Source of the DNA: Sipunculus nudus
Taxonomy: Eukaryota > Annelida > Sipuncula > Golfingiida > Sipunculidae
Direction of reading: 5' to 3'
Length of the DNA: 64,000 bases
Assembly (NCBI GenBank): GCA_026874595.1
Contig: CM049307.1
Span: forward strand, 93,100,330-93,164,329
The translations under genes and the position numbers were made by a program. Below, piece by piece: positions 1 to 12,277 of the stretch. Positions within the stretch are counted from its first letter, which is position 1. Each line of letters opens with the position of its first letter. Below the pieces are notes generated by a model that searched no databases, was not told where the DNA came from, and was given only the letters and a program-made list of their open reading frames with translations.

Positions 1-193
1 GAACAACACTACGATCTTCTTGATAGCAGGATTTTAATTATTTTGAACCTTATTAGGTATACAGTTGTAACATGTATAGATAGTGCAGAGAGTATATCGA
101 TGACTTTTTATCTGACTGTTATCAACTGCTGTTATACTTAGTATAGTTGATATCATGTATTATCATTGTGTTGAACATATTGAGCGTGTTTCC

Positions 194-230
<37 letters not shown>

Positions 231-3185
231 ATATATATTGGAAACTGTAAACAGTTTTTTTTTGTCAGTTAGAGAATTAATGACTTGGCCTCATTACTGA
301 GCGGGAAAGCTGCCGGCACTTGACACTTGATCTTGATGCAGTTTTCATATAAAATGACCGTGTTAAGCATCTTTTTTTGTTTTATGGGAATATTCTCATA
401 TACCATAAACTTAATTAAGTCATCGAACAGACATATATCTTTGGACCGACCTTAGATCTGTGGTATATCAGGCTTCCTTACACACTTAAATTTAAAGGTT
501 TAAAGACAAGTATGCGGGTTTCACGTTAGACCTGTGATAAATCCCAGCTGATTTAGATACCTAATTTTGTAACATACCTAAATTTTTCTACAAAAAAGAA
601 ATCAGTTCTAGATGTTTAAAGAAAATAAATCTAGTTGGGTAAAGATTAACTAACATACGAAGTTGTCACGAAACGATTAAGATCTAAAACCCCGCTCCCA
701 TTTTCATGAATTTGACGCCGAATCGCCAAAATCGGCCGAAATCGAGTGGGGAAAAAAATTCATGAAGGGGATGATGCTGTACGAGGAGAGAACGATGCCA
801 GTGCTAATTGCTACGACAGTGACACGCTGCTAGAACGATATAACACGACACTTTTAAGAACGTTCATGACACAGTTACGCCGCCTAAGAAACTGGTACGA
901 CATCTTCAAGCTTTTCCACGACTGGGCTACGACTTGTGGACGATGCATATCTCAAGTCCATTGAAATAAATGAGGACTGCTATGAACCAAAAGTTATAAG
1001 AATATTACAAAAAAAATAAAATAAAATGTGTCCTTGGCTGACACACACACAAACACCCACAGAGGTGTATGTGATATGTGTGATATATAACTATTATAAT
1101 ATCAAAACAAATAAGATAGAGTTAAAGAAGCTTCTTCAAATAATTTTGGTTTAAATTGAGCTTGAAACATTATCCACGAAGACATCTTCCTTTAGCTGTT
1201 ATAACTTCTACCCCACTTGTGATCAAAGAAGTCACAAATTAAAAAGAAAATTATTTTCTCAGTTATATTACAAAGACAAATGTACCTGTATAATATACAA
1301 AGACAGACAGTGTCAATTTATTTACTCCGATAAAACCTTTCTCACATGGGGACTGTTTCATAAATAGGCAACGATTTGGATATATATGAATAGAAATAAA
1401 TTGGAAAACTAAAGAAAAAATGATTATTCAGATTCAAATTATGAAAACTAACATAATATTTCTTTGATATGCTATATGTGTCCGAATGACTCAGACTGAG
1501 CGATTGTGCATGCTCATGCAAATGTGTTATATCATCCAGAAAAAAATATTAAAACCCTGTCAGGTATAGGCAATACGAAACATAAAGGGGTGAACAGCAT
1601 TAAAACTTAATCTTGTGAAGCGAACAAGGGTCAAAAACCCGCCCGTTAAATATGTGTTCTTCAGCGTTATGTACAAGTTAGCTGAATTTACTCGGAACAA
1701 TATGTATAATTCTAAAAATAGGATTTCACTCTAATGCATGAGACTTTCATAAGCGATTAATATTCGATGAGCGGTCGTTTTACTTTCTATCAATCATGGG
1801 ACATGATTTTACGAGATATACAAACCACTGGTAATTATCTTCTTGCTGTGTGCTGGGTAAAAACAGTGAGTGTATGTAACAAAGGTAGACGAAAAAAAAT
1901 GTATACTTTGACAGACAGTTAAAACAACTGGTGTACTATAATTAAATGAACGCTGTTTCCGTCTGGAGCTTGTTCGGTTATTTACATAATCTATTCTCCC
2001 ACAGAGGTTAAGAAGAAAAAGCCATTATAACGTACAGAATCGGACTTGAGAAGCAGACTGCAGACCTCCTGTGCCATTAGCCTCAAACCCTGACTAGAGA
2101 GTATATTTGAGGACGTCACTAATAAATAATTCCCTCTTGGGTCATTCTTCAAAAAGCACTTAAAATGACCCACTTGGCAAAGGAAAGACTTTAAAGTTCA
2201 GAACAAAAAATATATGCCTAAAACTGTCTGAAACTTAATTAAATACACAGTCTAGACGCTAGTTTTCACTAACAATGTGAACTAAAGCGCCCCCATAAAT
2301 GTTTAAAGGAGCACTTTTTTTTTGGTTGCATACATATGTGCCCTAAACGGGAAGAGTAATATATATAATAAATTATTTATAATATCCTATATTCGTAACA
2401 ATTTTATTCATGAAGACCGTTATTTGTTATGATAATTAAACATTTAGATCTCTCACTGTGTTCACGGCATTTGAATAAAAATAGACTTAATATGATTTTG
2501 TTATATTTGTCAACAATCTGGAAATTAGTTCACGATATTATCAGGAAACAGTGATCACACTGATAAGATGATATTTAAAAAGTGACAATAAAGCCTGAAA
2601 ATAAACTGCCTTTCATATACCAACTGGTACACATTTTTCATTTTTTTATTTGATTATTTTGCTTGTGTGAATTTTTGCTGTTGCTGCTGTCGAGTACTCT
2701 TATTTATTTAACACGACTGAAATAATAATAACAAACCGGCTAAAACTACAGCAGTTATTTGAAGGATGAGGGTAGAAATAATAAAATGCTCTGCCCGTGA
2801 TAATAGAATCTGTTAGAATAAGTCGCTTGATTCATAAAAAAAATAAAAGTAATAAAAAATGTTTGCTCTGCCGCTAAAAAAATGAAATCTGTTAGAATAA
2901 GTCTATGGAATTGTTGATGCTCACAGTTAAATAGTTCCATCCAGGGTTAGAGCTAGCACCGTTAATCAATATACCGACCAGTTCCTGTGGTAAGATTATA
3001 TAAAATATGATCGAGTACATCCTTCGGGAAAGTAGAACAACAGGCAGAACAACAGTTTGTGAAAACACCGACTCTACGGCACAGACATAGATGATTTAAC
3101 CTGAGTATCGGCCCTATTTAACAATTTATTATCCATGTTATCCATGGGCTCCAAATTAGAAAAAAAATCGTTATTCTTCTTCGGC
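1..3185 (+). repeat. Long tandem repeat array, first copy
   Basis: This stretch aligns by eye, with many small indels, to 6786-10150. Its first 200 bases also match 11201-11420. Shared landmarks are the GAACAACACTAC start, the GTTTCCAATATATAT block, the AGTGACACGNTGCTAGNACG block near 820 and 7740, and the GAGCGGTCGTTTTA block near 1770 and 8655. Short open frames do not stay open between copies, so I read it as non-coding repeat. The copy breaks off near 3185, where its partner continues into a segment that reappears at 5636. No known repeat family was recognised. Confidence 0.7.
196..240. repeat. (TA)n microsatellite
   Basis: Two TA runs are separated by a TTTA interruption. An equivalent but much longer run sits at the same place in the third array copy (11416-11474), so the tract belongs to the repeat unit and has changed length. 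Confidence 0.9.
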
Positions 3186-3410
3186 TTCAGTTCAATTTGT
3201 GCAAATTACATGTTTGATATTAATTTTTGCCCGATCCATCAAAAATCTTCTCCTTTGTCAATATTTGGACATATCGCCCCTTCTATCCAACTTTAATGGT
3301 CAAGGCAATACAGAGCATTCCATAAGAGGTTGTTCCATTGCTGAAAGTGAAATGTGTACAAGAATTCCAGACAATTGTTGCGGGTCTGATATTTAAGACA
3401 AAGGTTTACT

Positions 3411-3800
3411 AAATAAATGTTTTCTCCCCCTGGAGTTTGTTCGGCCACTTTGGTAATGAATTCTTATAAAAATAAAACCCAAACAAGATGGTACCAACAC
3501 ATACACAATAGGACTTGTGAAGCAGATTGTTGAACTCTAGTATCATTAGACTCAACTGTTGATTAGAAAGTATAAATTGAGGGAGCCGGTAATTCAATAA
3601 TTGTCTCTTGAGTCGACTTTCACCTCTTTTGCAAAAAAGGCTTTCGATACACGAGAGCGAAAGTTCTGCTTTAAAAGTCTTAAAACTGTCATAAACTTAT
3701 TAAGTACAAAGGCTAGACGTTATATCACTGTAACAAGGTATAAAAAAGCACCTCCATCAATATTTGAGGACAACAAAAGGCCCATTTGCTTTTAAGGTTT
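3411..3800 (+). repeat. Partial extra copy of the long repeat
   Basis: The CTGGAGTTTGTTCGG stretch and the following 250-350 bases resemble 1955-2300 and 8870-9200. The resemblance is weaker than between the two main copies. It shows that the array holds a third, rearranged partial unit here. Confidence 0.5.
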
Positions 3801-4200
3801 GGCGTTGAGATAAGGTGAAAACCTTGTATTCTTATACTTTATTCCATACACATATTGCATTCAGCTGAATGGGTGCTTAATATCCTCTTTAATTTCAAAG
3901 GAATATTCTTTTTAATATAGATATACATGTAGAACCTCACTTGACATATCTTTCTCTATATATTTGTAAACATTTTCTTTAATTAGCGTAAAATGAATAT
4001 CAGTGGCATTATATACAGTATAGCTCAATTCCATTGAAATCAAAGTATCACATTAAATTTTAGCAAAAATGCATACTGTATCACGTAACCTTTTATTGTG
4101 ATATAAAATATGAGAAAGAGCGGATTGGTAGGATAGCATCGCACGGTATACTGACTTATACGTGAATTTAAAAATAAAATGTAATCGTTTTGGCTGTATC
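3801..4200. other. No gene seen
   Basis: AT-rich DNA with no open frame of interest and no recognised element. It runs into a C homopolymer at 4205. Confidence 0.5.
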
Positions 4201-4204
4201 GTTG

Positions 4205-4450
4205 CCCCCCCCCCCCCCCGACCCCACCCCGCCACAAAAAAGCATTTCAGATTAAATGTGTCTGGTGTATCTGAAGCGATATCTATCATACATGATACAG
4301 AACATATTACATGGGTATTTTCTGAAAAGAATTATGTTTATATCATACAAAACTATTATTATAATAATTATTTTTATTATCATTATTATTATTAATAATA
4401 TAATATTATTATTAGTAGTTGTAGTTGTAGTAGTAGTAGTGGTAGTGTCG
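4205..4450. repeat. Poly-C and degenerate (ATT)n/(GTA)n tracts
   Basis: A run of about 15 C at 4205-4219 is followed, from 4350, by degenerate ATT/AAT repeats that grade into TAG/TGG triplets. Long open frames over this stretch (poly-Tyr, poly-Ile, poly-Val) are artefacts of the triplet repeats. Confidence 0.85.
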
Positions 4451-4680
4451 CGTTTGCACATAGTTCAGAATAATGCTGCGCGCCTCATTCTTAGGAAGCG
4501 TAAGACTTACCATGTCACGCCGCTTCCCAAACCGCTCCATTGGCTTCCCGTCATTTACCGCCTACAATACAAAATTGCGTTTTTTTTATTTCCGCCTTTT
4601 CGATGGATTACTTCTGTCCCCAAGATATTGTTACTTAGTTGTTTTATTGTATATTTCAGTAAGGATTATGACCAGATGAT
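4449..4680 (+). mobile_element. 5'-truncated LINE fragment (reverse transcriptase end)
   Basis: The frame starting near 4451 reads LHIVQNNAARLI, then HVTPLPKPLHWLPV, then RLQYKIAF. This order (VQN-AAR, then HITPLL-LHWLPV, then R-YKI) is the conserved region after the reverse transcriptase domain in CR1/Jockey-like non-LTR retrotransposons. Only about 45 codons are legible before the frame must shift; the next frame gives FDGLLLSPRY, which fits the following motif. The triplet repeat just upstream ends the fragment. It is a dead remnant; the exact clade cannot be told by eye. Confidence 0.75.
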
Positions 4681-5635
4681 TGTTTCTATAATTTGTTGTA
4701 TATTAACATGGAGTATCATATATCGATATTTGATCTTAGTGTCAGTACAGTTATAATTCCTTCGGGTCTGTCCATGTCTAGACGGTCGTTGAAATAACAT
4801 TGTTTACTGTAGACTTCAAAGGGAATTCACCTGCATACTTGATTTTTCCCCAAGGTTTTGCTCTCTGGAGGCGTGTCATTCTTAGTATTTATGCCGTACG
4901 TGACAGGCCACATAAAAGTGTGAGACAATTGGCCAAACGCGGTCAGGATGTGTGACGTAAGCAGGCGGATATAGGCTGTGGATAGTGGGAGGACTTCACG
5001 AACTCTTAGGTCATCGAGCCAGAAAGTGTGATCTGACCGTTTGTCACCAGTCTAGAGGAGGGTCTGGTATTGTCTGATTAGCTGAGAGACGATGTTCCTG
5101 AGCATAGAACGTCAATGTCTGCGGACGGCCAGGAAGTATTTCTCCATAAGACTCAAATGGAATTCTATTTTACAGATGAACTTGTAAACCGTCCTATTGC
5201 GGTAAAGTCTAGTCACAGACCAGGACAATTTATTCGCTTATCAAAAGGTTTTGGGTGTATCTTACAGTGATCCATGATTTTCGGCTTGTATGGCGAGCGC
5301 GTACTTCAGTGGAAAACGTTGGCGACCCAGAATATTTCAGCGGCGTGAAGCGCTAGAGATCGCCTTTGTATAAGTGACATGGACTAGTAGCTGGCATTCC
5401 TATGTTACGAGTGCGTAAGTCATTTGATCAGCAGCCATGTAAACAAGTGGTTTAGAGTTCACTCAGGAGTAAATAGGACTAAGTGATATTTTATGTGATT
5501 ATATGGACCCTAGTGATCATAGATACTTTTGTGTGGAATGCCTCCCAAAAGAAGTGTAAGTTTACTTTTAATGTATTTTTATTGTTTTGTTTACTCATGC
5601 CTTTTTCATCTTTTTGCGTGTATGTGTGAGTTTCG
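4681..5635. other. No gene seen; insertion relative to the other array copy
   Basis: This stretch, with the LINE fragment, is absent from the corresponding place in the second array copy, where the text before 3185 joins directly to the text after 5636. It has a higher GC content than its flanks and no convincing open frame. It may be the rest of a mobile insertion. Confidence 0.4.
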
Positions 5636-6016
5636 GCCAGTTTAGTTCACCGTTTAAAAGAACATGAAGTATCTGAAAAAATAAATAACCTATCGGCCTT
5701 TGCGTAACGTGCGTCCAATTGGCGGAAATCTTCTTAAAGTACCCACGTGTAATTTGAAAGTTAGTGAACGTTACTTCCGTTTCTTAGCCACAGAAGTATG
5801 AAATTTGATTCCTACTACACATAAACAATCTCTGATTCTTACATCATTAAATAACAAATTAAAAACGTATCTCCTTCGGTAAGCTTTTAGTTTTTAATAT
5901 ATGTATACGTTGTTTTTTTTCTAAAAGTGGGCTTAAGGAGAGGTACAGGGAGTAGCTGTCAATGAAATTGCGTGTGTGTTCGAATTTCGGAGAATTTGCG
6001 CTATATAAATACCAAC

Positions 6017-6055
<39 letters not shown>

Positions 6056-6066
6056 TATTATTATTA

Positions 6067-6115
<49 letters not shown>

Positions 6116-6470
6116 GTAGTAGTAGTAGAAGTAGTAGTACAATATATGTGGAAGCAGTATTTTTGAAAAAAAATGTATTAAATCGATATGTTTGATAGAA
6201 TCCATGATGATATTCGTTTTTTAGCGCAGGAAATCCCATGACACCGCACGTACTTTGCAAAGAGTTAGACCCCTGGCTCGGTTGGGCAAAGACCTGGAGA
6301 GGGCCTCCAGGCCTCCTCATGAATTTAAACAGAATTTTTAATATCAATTTTTGTTTTGAGGCCAAAATCATAAAGGCCACTCAACCTTACCGGCAAAATA
6401 TTCATGAGATACCACTGAAGCCCAAAAATAAATAACTGATCACCTGCGCAGGTGTGGCGTCTTATAAAAA
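5636..6470 (+). repeat. Distal part of the long repeat, first copy
   Basis: It aligns with 10168-10940: the CGTTTAAAAGAACATG start, the AAGTACCC-GTGTAAT block, the GCGCAGGAAATCC block and the CCTCCTCATGAAT block all recur in the same order. A (TTA)n tract at 6014-6146 interrupts it, matched by a shorter tract at 10606-10660. Confidence 0.7.
6014..6146. repeat. (TTA)n then (GTA)n microsatellite
   Basis: About 110 bases of TTA units with a T6 interruption pass into TAG/AGT triplets. The poly-Leu, poly-Tyr and poly-Asn frames here are artefacts. Confidence 0.9.
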
Positions 6471-6735
6471 CGAAAGTTTTTTTTATTTATAATTATATAA
6501 TAATAATTTCCCTTTCGCGAATGTCGTGAATTTTCAAACCTTCGCGAACAAAAAGCCATTCACAGTTTCTGATACCACGCTTATATTTCGTGAGCTAAAC
6601 AAGAGCCGTAGGATAAAAATCACTCACGGCCATTTTCCCAATCAGCATTTTAGCAATTTAAGAGGCCCTAGATTTGTAGTCTGAGTTGTTTTACATCAAT
6701 CGAAAACCAATCTGTAAGAGAATCTTCTAAGACGA

Positions 6736-9700
6736 CGAGTGCATGGAGGTTCACAGGATAACATTTTGCAGCGACATCTGTCCATTGTGAACAACACTAC
6801 CAACTTCTTGGTAGCACGATTTTCCATAATCTTGAGCCTTATTTGGTACTCGGTTGTAACATGTAGAGATACTAGCAGTGCAAAGGGTATATTTATGCCT
6901 TTTTACCTTACTGTTATTAACTGCTGTTATACTTAGTGTAACATATATCATGTATTATTATTGTATCAAACTTATTGAGTGTTTCCAATATATATTTATA
7001 CTTATTTCTATAAACTATGAACTTTATTTTCATAAATCATTCTTTAATATGTTAAATAACGCCAGTAACGCCAAAAAAAGTTTATGCAGATCAGTTAATT
7101 TCAAACATGAAATATGACAATTTTACTTACTAATGTATATTTCAAAGTACTAACTTGTTGTTGACATTATTTTAAATCAAAGAAAGTCCTTTAGGTCTTA
7201 GCGGGAAGGGTGCCGCTACTTGACACTTGATCTTAATGCAGTTTCCATACGTATAAGAATATAAATTTATATTACCATGTTAAGCACCTTTTCTTTTTGT
7301 TATATGGCAATATTCTCATATACGATTAACTTGAATAAGTCATCGAACAGACATGCATATTTCTTTGGACCGGACTTAGATCTATAGCATATCAGGCCTA
7401 ATTAAACAATGTAAATATCTAAAGACACGATAGCGGTTTCCATTTTAGACCTTCATTAATCCCAACTCATTTATATATCTAAATTTGTAACATAAACCTA
7501 AATTTCTCTACCAAAAATCAGTTTAGGCATGTTTAAAGAAGATAAATCAAGTTGGGTAAAGATTTAATAACACACGACGTTATCACGAACGCTTGAGATC
7601 TAAATCCCCGTTCCCATTTTCATGAATTTCACTCCGAATCGCTAAGAAGTTAACATCGGCCTGTCGAGTGAAAAAAAAATCATTAAGGGGAAGATGCTGT
7701 ACGAGAGGAGCACGATGCTAGTACGACTTGCTACAACAGTGACACGATGCTAGCACGATATAACACGAAACTTTTAAGAATGTTCACGACACAGTTACGA
7801 CGTCTAACAATCTGGAACGATATCTCCACGATATTCCTACGACTTGTGGACGATGCATATCTCAAGTCCGTTAAAAAAAAAGAGCACTGCTATGAAGAAA
7901 AAGCTATAAGAATATTACATATTCTTAGTCCTTGGTTGGCACACACACAAACACCCGCAGAGGTGTATGTGATATTTGTGATATATAACTGTTACAATAT
8001 CAAAACAAATAAGATAGTGTTAAAGAAACTTGTTAAAATAATTTTGGTTTAAATTTAGCTTGAAACAATATCCTTTGAAGACATCTTCCTTTAAAACAAA
8101 TCCAGTAAGCTAGCTGTAATAACTTCTTCCTCATTTGTGTTCATCGAAGTCACACATTTAAAAGAAAATTATATTCCCGTTTTATTACAAAGATATATGT
8201 ACCCGTATAATATACAAAGACAGACAGTGTCAATTTATTTACTCCAATGAAACCTTTCTCATATGTTGACTATTTCATAAACAGGCAGCGATTTGGAGAT
8301 ATATGTGATGGAAATAAATTCGAAAACTTAAAAAAAACTAACATAATATTTCTTTGATTTGCTATCTGTTTCCGAATGACTAAGTCTCAACGATTGTGCA
8401 TGCTCATGCAAAGATGTTATATTATCCAGAAAAAAATATTTAATTCCTGTCAGGTATAGGGAATACGACACATTTAGGGGTGAACAGCATTAAAACTTAA
8501 TCTTATGCGGCGAGCAAGTGTCAACGATCCGCCCGTTACCTATGTGTTCTTCAGCGTTATGTACAAGTTAGCTGAATTTACTCGGAAAAAAGATATAAAA
8601 TTCGGATTTCACTCTAATGCAAAAGACTTTCAAAATCGATTAATATTCGATGAGCGGTCGTTTTATTTCTTTCAATCAGGGAATATTATTTTACGAGATA
8701 TACCAACCGCTGGTACACATGTACCTAGCTTGTTGTTGTGAGTGGGGAAGAACAGTGAGTGTCCGTATGTAACAAAGATGGACGGAAACAAAATGTATAC
8801 TTTGACAGACAGTTAAAACCACTGGTGTACTATAAATAAACCAGGCTATGACTTTCTAAATGAAAGCTGGTTCGCTCTGGAGTTTGTTCGTTTATTTAGG
8901 TAATCTATTCTCCCACAGCGATTAAGAAGAAAAAGGCATTATTACGCACAACTCTGACTTGAGAAGCAGACTGCAGACCTCTTTTTCCTTTAGTGTCAGA
9001 CCCTGACTGGAGAGTATATTTGAGGACGCCAATAATATAATAATTGACTTTTGGGTTATTCTTCAGAAAGCACTTAAAAGACTCTCTGGGCAAAGGAAAG
9101 ACTTAAACTTTCAGAACGAAAAAATGATATGCTTGAAACTGTCTGAAACGCTACCTTTCAGTAACAATGTGAACTTAATGGCCCCCATCAATGTATTAAG
9201 GAGCAGTTTTTCGGGGGAGTGCATCAATATGTGCCCTAAATTGGTAGAGTAATATCTATAATAAATTATCTATAATATCCTATATTTTTTTAATAATTAT
9301 ATCCATAAAAATCTTTTTGATGAAGACCGTTTATTTGTTATGATAATGACACATGCATATCTCTCAGTGAAGTCCATGGGCAAAAATAATTTGAAGAAAT
9401 TGACTTAATATAAATTTGTTATATTTGTAAACAATCTAGAAATTATATCACGATTTTATCCGCAAACAATGACTACACTTGTATGATGATGTTTAAAAAG
9501 TGACAATTAAATCTAAAAATAGATTACAGATATTCACCAACATGAACTCCCATTCATGTACCATATAGTACACATTTTCTTTTTATTTCTTATTTGATTT
9601 TTTTTCTGATGCTGCTGCCGAGTACTCATTTTTATTTAATACGACTAAAAAATAAAAACAAACTGGCTAAAATTAAAGCAATTATTTGAAGGATGACGGA

Positions 9701-10980
9701 AGAAATAAGAAAGCTTGCTCTGTCCGAGATATTAGAATCTGTTTATGGTTCATACTCTATGGGATCATAATAAAAATAAAAGTATTAAAAAAGTCTGTTC
9801 TGCCAGTAAAAATAAAATAATTGAATTGTTTTTAAAATGTTAGAACAAGTCCATGGAAAAGGTTCGGGACGAAGTCAGGCTAAGGATGCTCACACTTAAT
9901 TAGTTCCTTCCAAGGTTACAGCTAGCACCACTTTTTAATATACCGACTTACCGACCAGTGCCTGTGGTAAGAGTATATCAAATATGATCAAGTACATTCT
10001 TGGAGAAACTCGATCAACAGTCAGAACAACCGTTCGTGAAAGCACCGACTCTACGGCATAGACATAGATGTTTTAATCTCGAGTATCGGCCTCGTTGGAT
10101 AATTCATTATCAATGTTATCCATGGGCTCAAGTTTACGAAAAATCTTCTTCTGTTTCCGCCGATTCAGTTCAACGTTTAAAAGAACATGGAAAGTACTTT
10201 TCTATCGGGGATGTGAACATTTCCATCATACTCACCTGAAAAAAAAAACCTATCGACCTTTGCGTACACTGCGTCCAACTAGCGAAAATCTTCTTAAAGT
10301 ACCCAAGTGTAATATAAAAGTCGGTGAACGTTCCGTCCGCTCCTAGCCCCGGAGACTGGAATTTGCTTCCTACTACACATAGAAAATCTCCGACTCTTAC
10401 TTCATTTTAAACAATTTGAAAAAAACGCATCATCTCCTTCGGCAGGCTTTTAGTCTTTAATATAAGTATCACTTTTTTAAGTGGGCTTAGGGAGAGGCAC
10501 AGGGACTAGGTTTCAACGAAAATGCGTGTCTGTGTTTGAATTACTCTATGAGTCCGACTTTCGGTGAATTGGCGCTACTTAAATATTACCTAGCTATTTA
10601 TTTATCTATCTATCTATTATTATTAGTATTATTATTATTATTATCATCATTATTATTGTAAGAGTAGTAGTAGCAGTGGCAGTATTATTAGTATTTTCGT
10701 AAACAATTGTATTAAATCGATATGTGTGATGGCATCCATGATACGATTCGTAATATAAGCGCAGGAAATCCAAGGAAACCGCACGTACCTTCCACAGAGT
10801 TAGACCTCTGGCTCGGTTGAGCAGAGACCTTGCTTGATAGGGTCTCCAGACCTCCTCATGAATATTAACTTAAATCCAATATCACTTTATGTGATGAGGT
10901 CAAAATCATAAAGGCCACTGAAATATATCTTTAGAAAAGTAAACTTGCACAGAAATCAAAACTATTCACACGCCATATCC
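6736..10980 (+). repeat. Long tandem repeat array, second and most complete copy
   Basis: This is the most complete unit, running from the GACGACGAGTG lead-in, through the GAACAACACTACC block, to the CATAAAGGCCACT block. The same lead-in reappears at 11146, so units are head to tail. Open frames of 60-100 codons occur (for example 7747-8052 and 8505-8741), but the matching places in the first copy contain stops and frameshifts. No protein similarity was recognised, so I do not call genes here. Confidence 0.7.
10606..10670. repeat. Short (TTA)n/(GTA)n microsatellite
   Basis: Tetranucleotide ATCT units run into imperfect TTA repeats and then AGT triplets. It is the counterpart of the longer tract at 6014-6146. 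Confidence 0.8.
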
Positions 10981-11099
10981 TCAAATACAGATTCACTTCG
11001 TTTACAAGCCCATGATTGGTCAGATTCCCGATGACGTTCCCATCGTCAGAGGGTTGATATAAAATAGCAACATATTTGTTTTCTCCGCCGCGTAAAATA

Positions 11100-11411
11100 A
11101 ACAGTTAAATAAATAATTAACGTAATCTGTCAGAGAAACTTCTCAGACGACGAGTGGAGCGAGGTTCACGGGATAACTAATTGCAGCGACATCTGTCCAT
11201 TGTGAACAACACTACCAACTTCATGGTAGCACGGTTTCCATAATCTTGAACCTTATTTGGTATACATTTGTAAAACGTATAGACACTAGCAGCGCAGAGA
11301 GTATATAGGTGATTTTTTATCTTATTATTATCAAATGCTGTTAAACATAGTTTAACTGATAATGGATATCGTGATATTATTATTGCATTAAACTTATGGA
11401 AAATGAGTGTT

Positions 11412-11475
<64 letters not shown>

Positions 11476-11935
11476 TATGATTTTTTTATCATTATTCATT
11501 CTACATTTTACTGGTTATTGACAGTATTTTAAATCAAAGTACGTTCTTTAGGTCTAACATGTGTGAATATTATCTTGTCACTGAGAGAGTTTCGGACTGA
11601 GCCTCCGCACAGAGCGGGAAAGATGCCGGTACTTGACACTTGATCTAAAAGCAGTTTTCATAAGATGTGAGGAAAGAATATTAATGAATGACTAATTATT
11701 ATGACCGTGTTTAGCACTTTGTTTCTTTATGTTGTATCGGAATATATATTAATAACTTGAATACGTCATCGAGCTAACATGCATATTTCTTTGGACAGCC
11801 TTTAGATCAATTCGGCCTACTTGAACATTTTCTATTAAACATCTAAAGACACGGATGTCACTTTAGACCTGTCATTAATCCCAACCCATTTAGATGTCAA
11901 AATTTGTAACAGAAACAGCAAGTTAAACAAAATAC
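11100..11935 (+). repeat. Long tandem repeat array, third copy (start only)
   Basis: The GACGACGAGTGGAGCGAGGTTCAC lead-in and the following 700 bases match 6731-7500 in order. Similarity fades near 11935, where an unrelated AT-palindromic segment begins. Confidence 0.65.
11416..11474. repeat. (TA)n microsatellite
   Basis: A pure TA run of about 58 bases inside the third array copy. Confidence 0.9.
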
Positions 11936-12277
11936 CGAAAAATATCGATATTTGAAAACTGTATCACAAACACAATTTTCCAGTCACCGTATTGCGATCT
12001 ATCGATATATAAAAAATATCGCGAAGCCCTAGTGGACTTATATCACCATAGTAACCTCAACAGGAAAACTGTATGCGCATGGGCGGAATGTCGCCTCGGA
12101 ATGGTTGTGTCCGAGCCATCAGTAGCTAAGCCGTAAAGGAAGGCCAAATAAATTGAATGTTACACGCTCTTCTATCCAGCATAAGTGAAATTCCGAAAGG
12201 TCGGCGAGTACTGGATACGAGCGGGCCGGGGGGGGGGGGGCATGGCCCCCTGTGGCCCCCCCTTGGCTACGCCCCTG
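11936..12277. mobile_element. Transposon remnants, including a hAT-like terminus
   Basis: The first 110 bases are rich in TATCGATA-type palindromes. A G run at 12226-12241 is followed by a terminus ending CTACGCCCCTG at 12277. Read on the minus strand this begins CAGGGGCGTAG, the same 11 bases that open the complete hAT-like element at 51620. Only one end was found, and no 8-base target duplication could be matched. Confidence 0.45.

Noticed and set aside
746-964. 72-codon frame, with a similar-looking frame at 7747-8052
   Set aside because: The two lie in equivalent repeat copies but differ by frameshifts, so the frame is not conserved.
4162-4461. Open frames with poly-Tyr, poly-Val or poly-Thr runs on both strands
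   Set aside because: They come from triplet microsatellites; the only protein-like part is the LINE fragment at the downstream end.
5933-6205. Poly-Asn, poly-Leu and poly-Tyr frames
   Set aside because: Translation of a (TTA)n tract, with no flanking coding signal.
8505-8741. 78-codon frame with ordinary composition
   Set aside because: The equivalent place in the first array copy (1620-1860) has stops and frameshifts; no family match.
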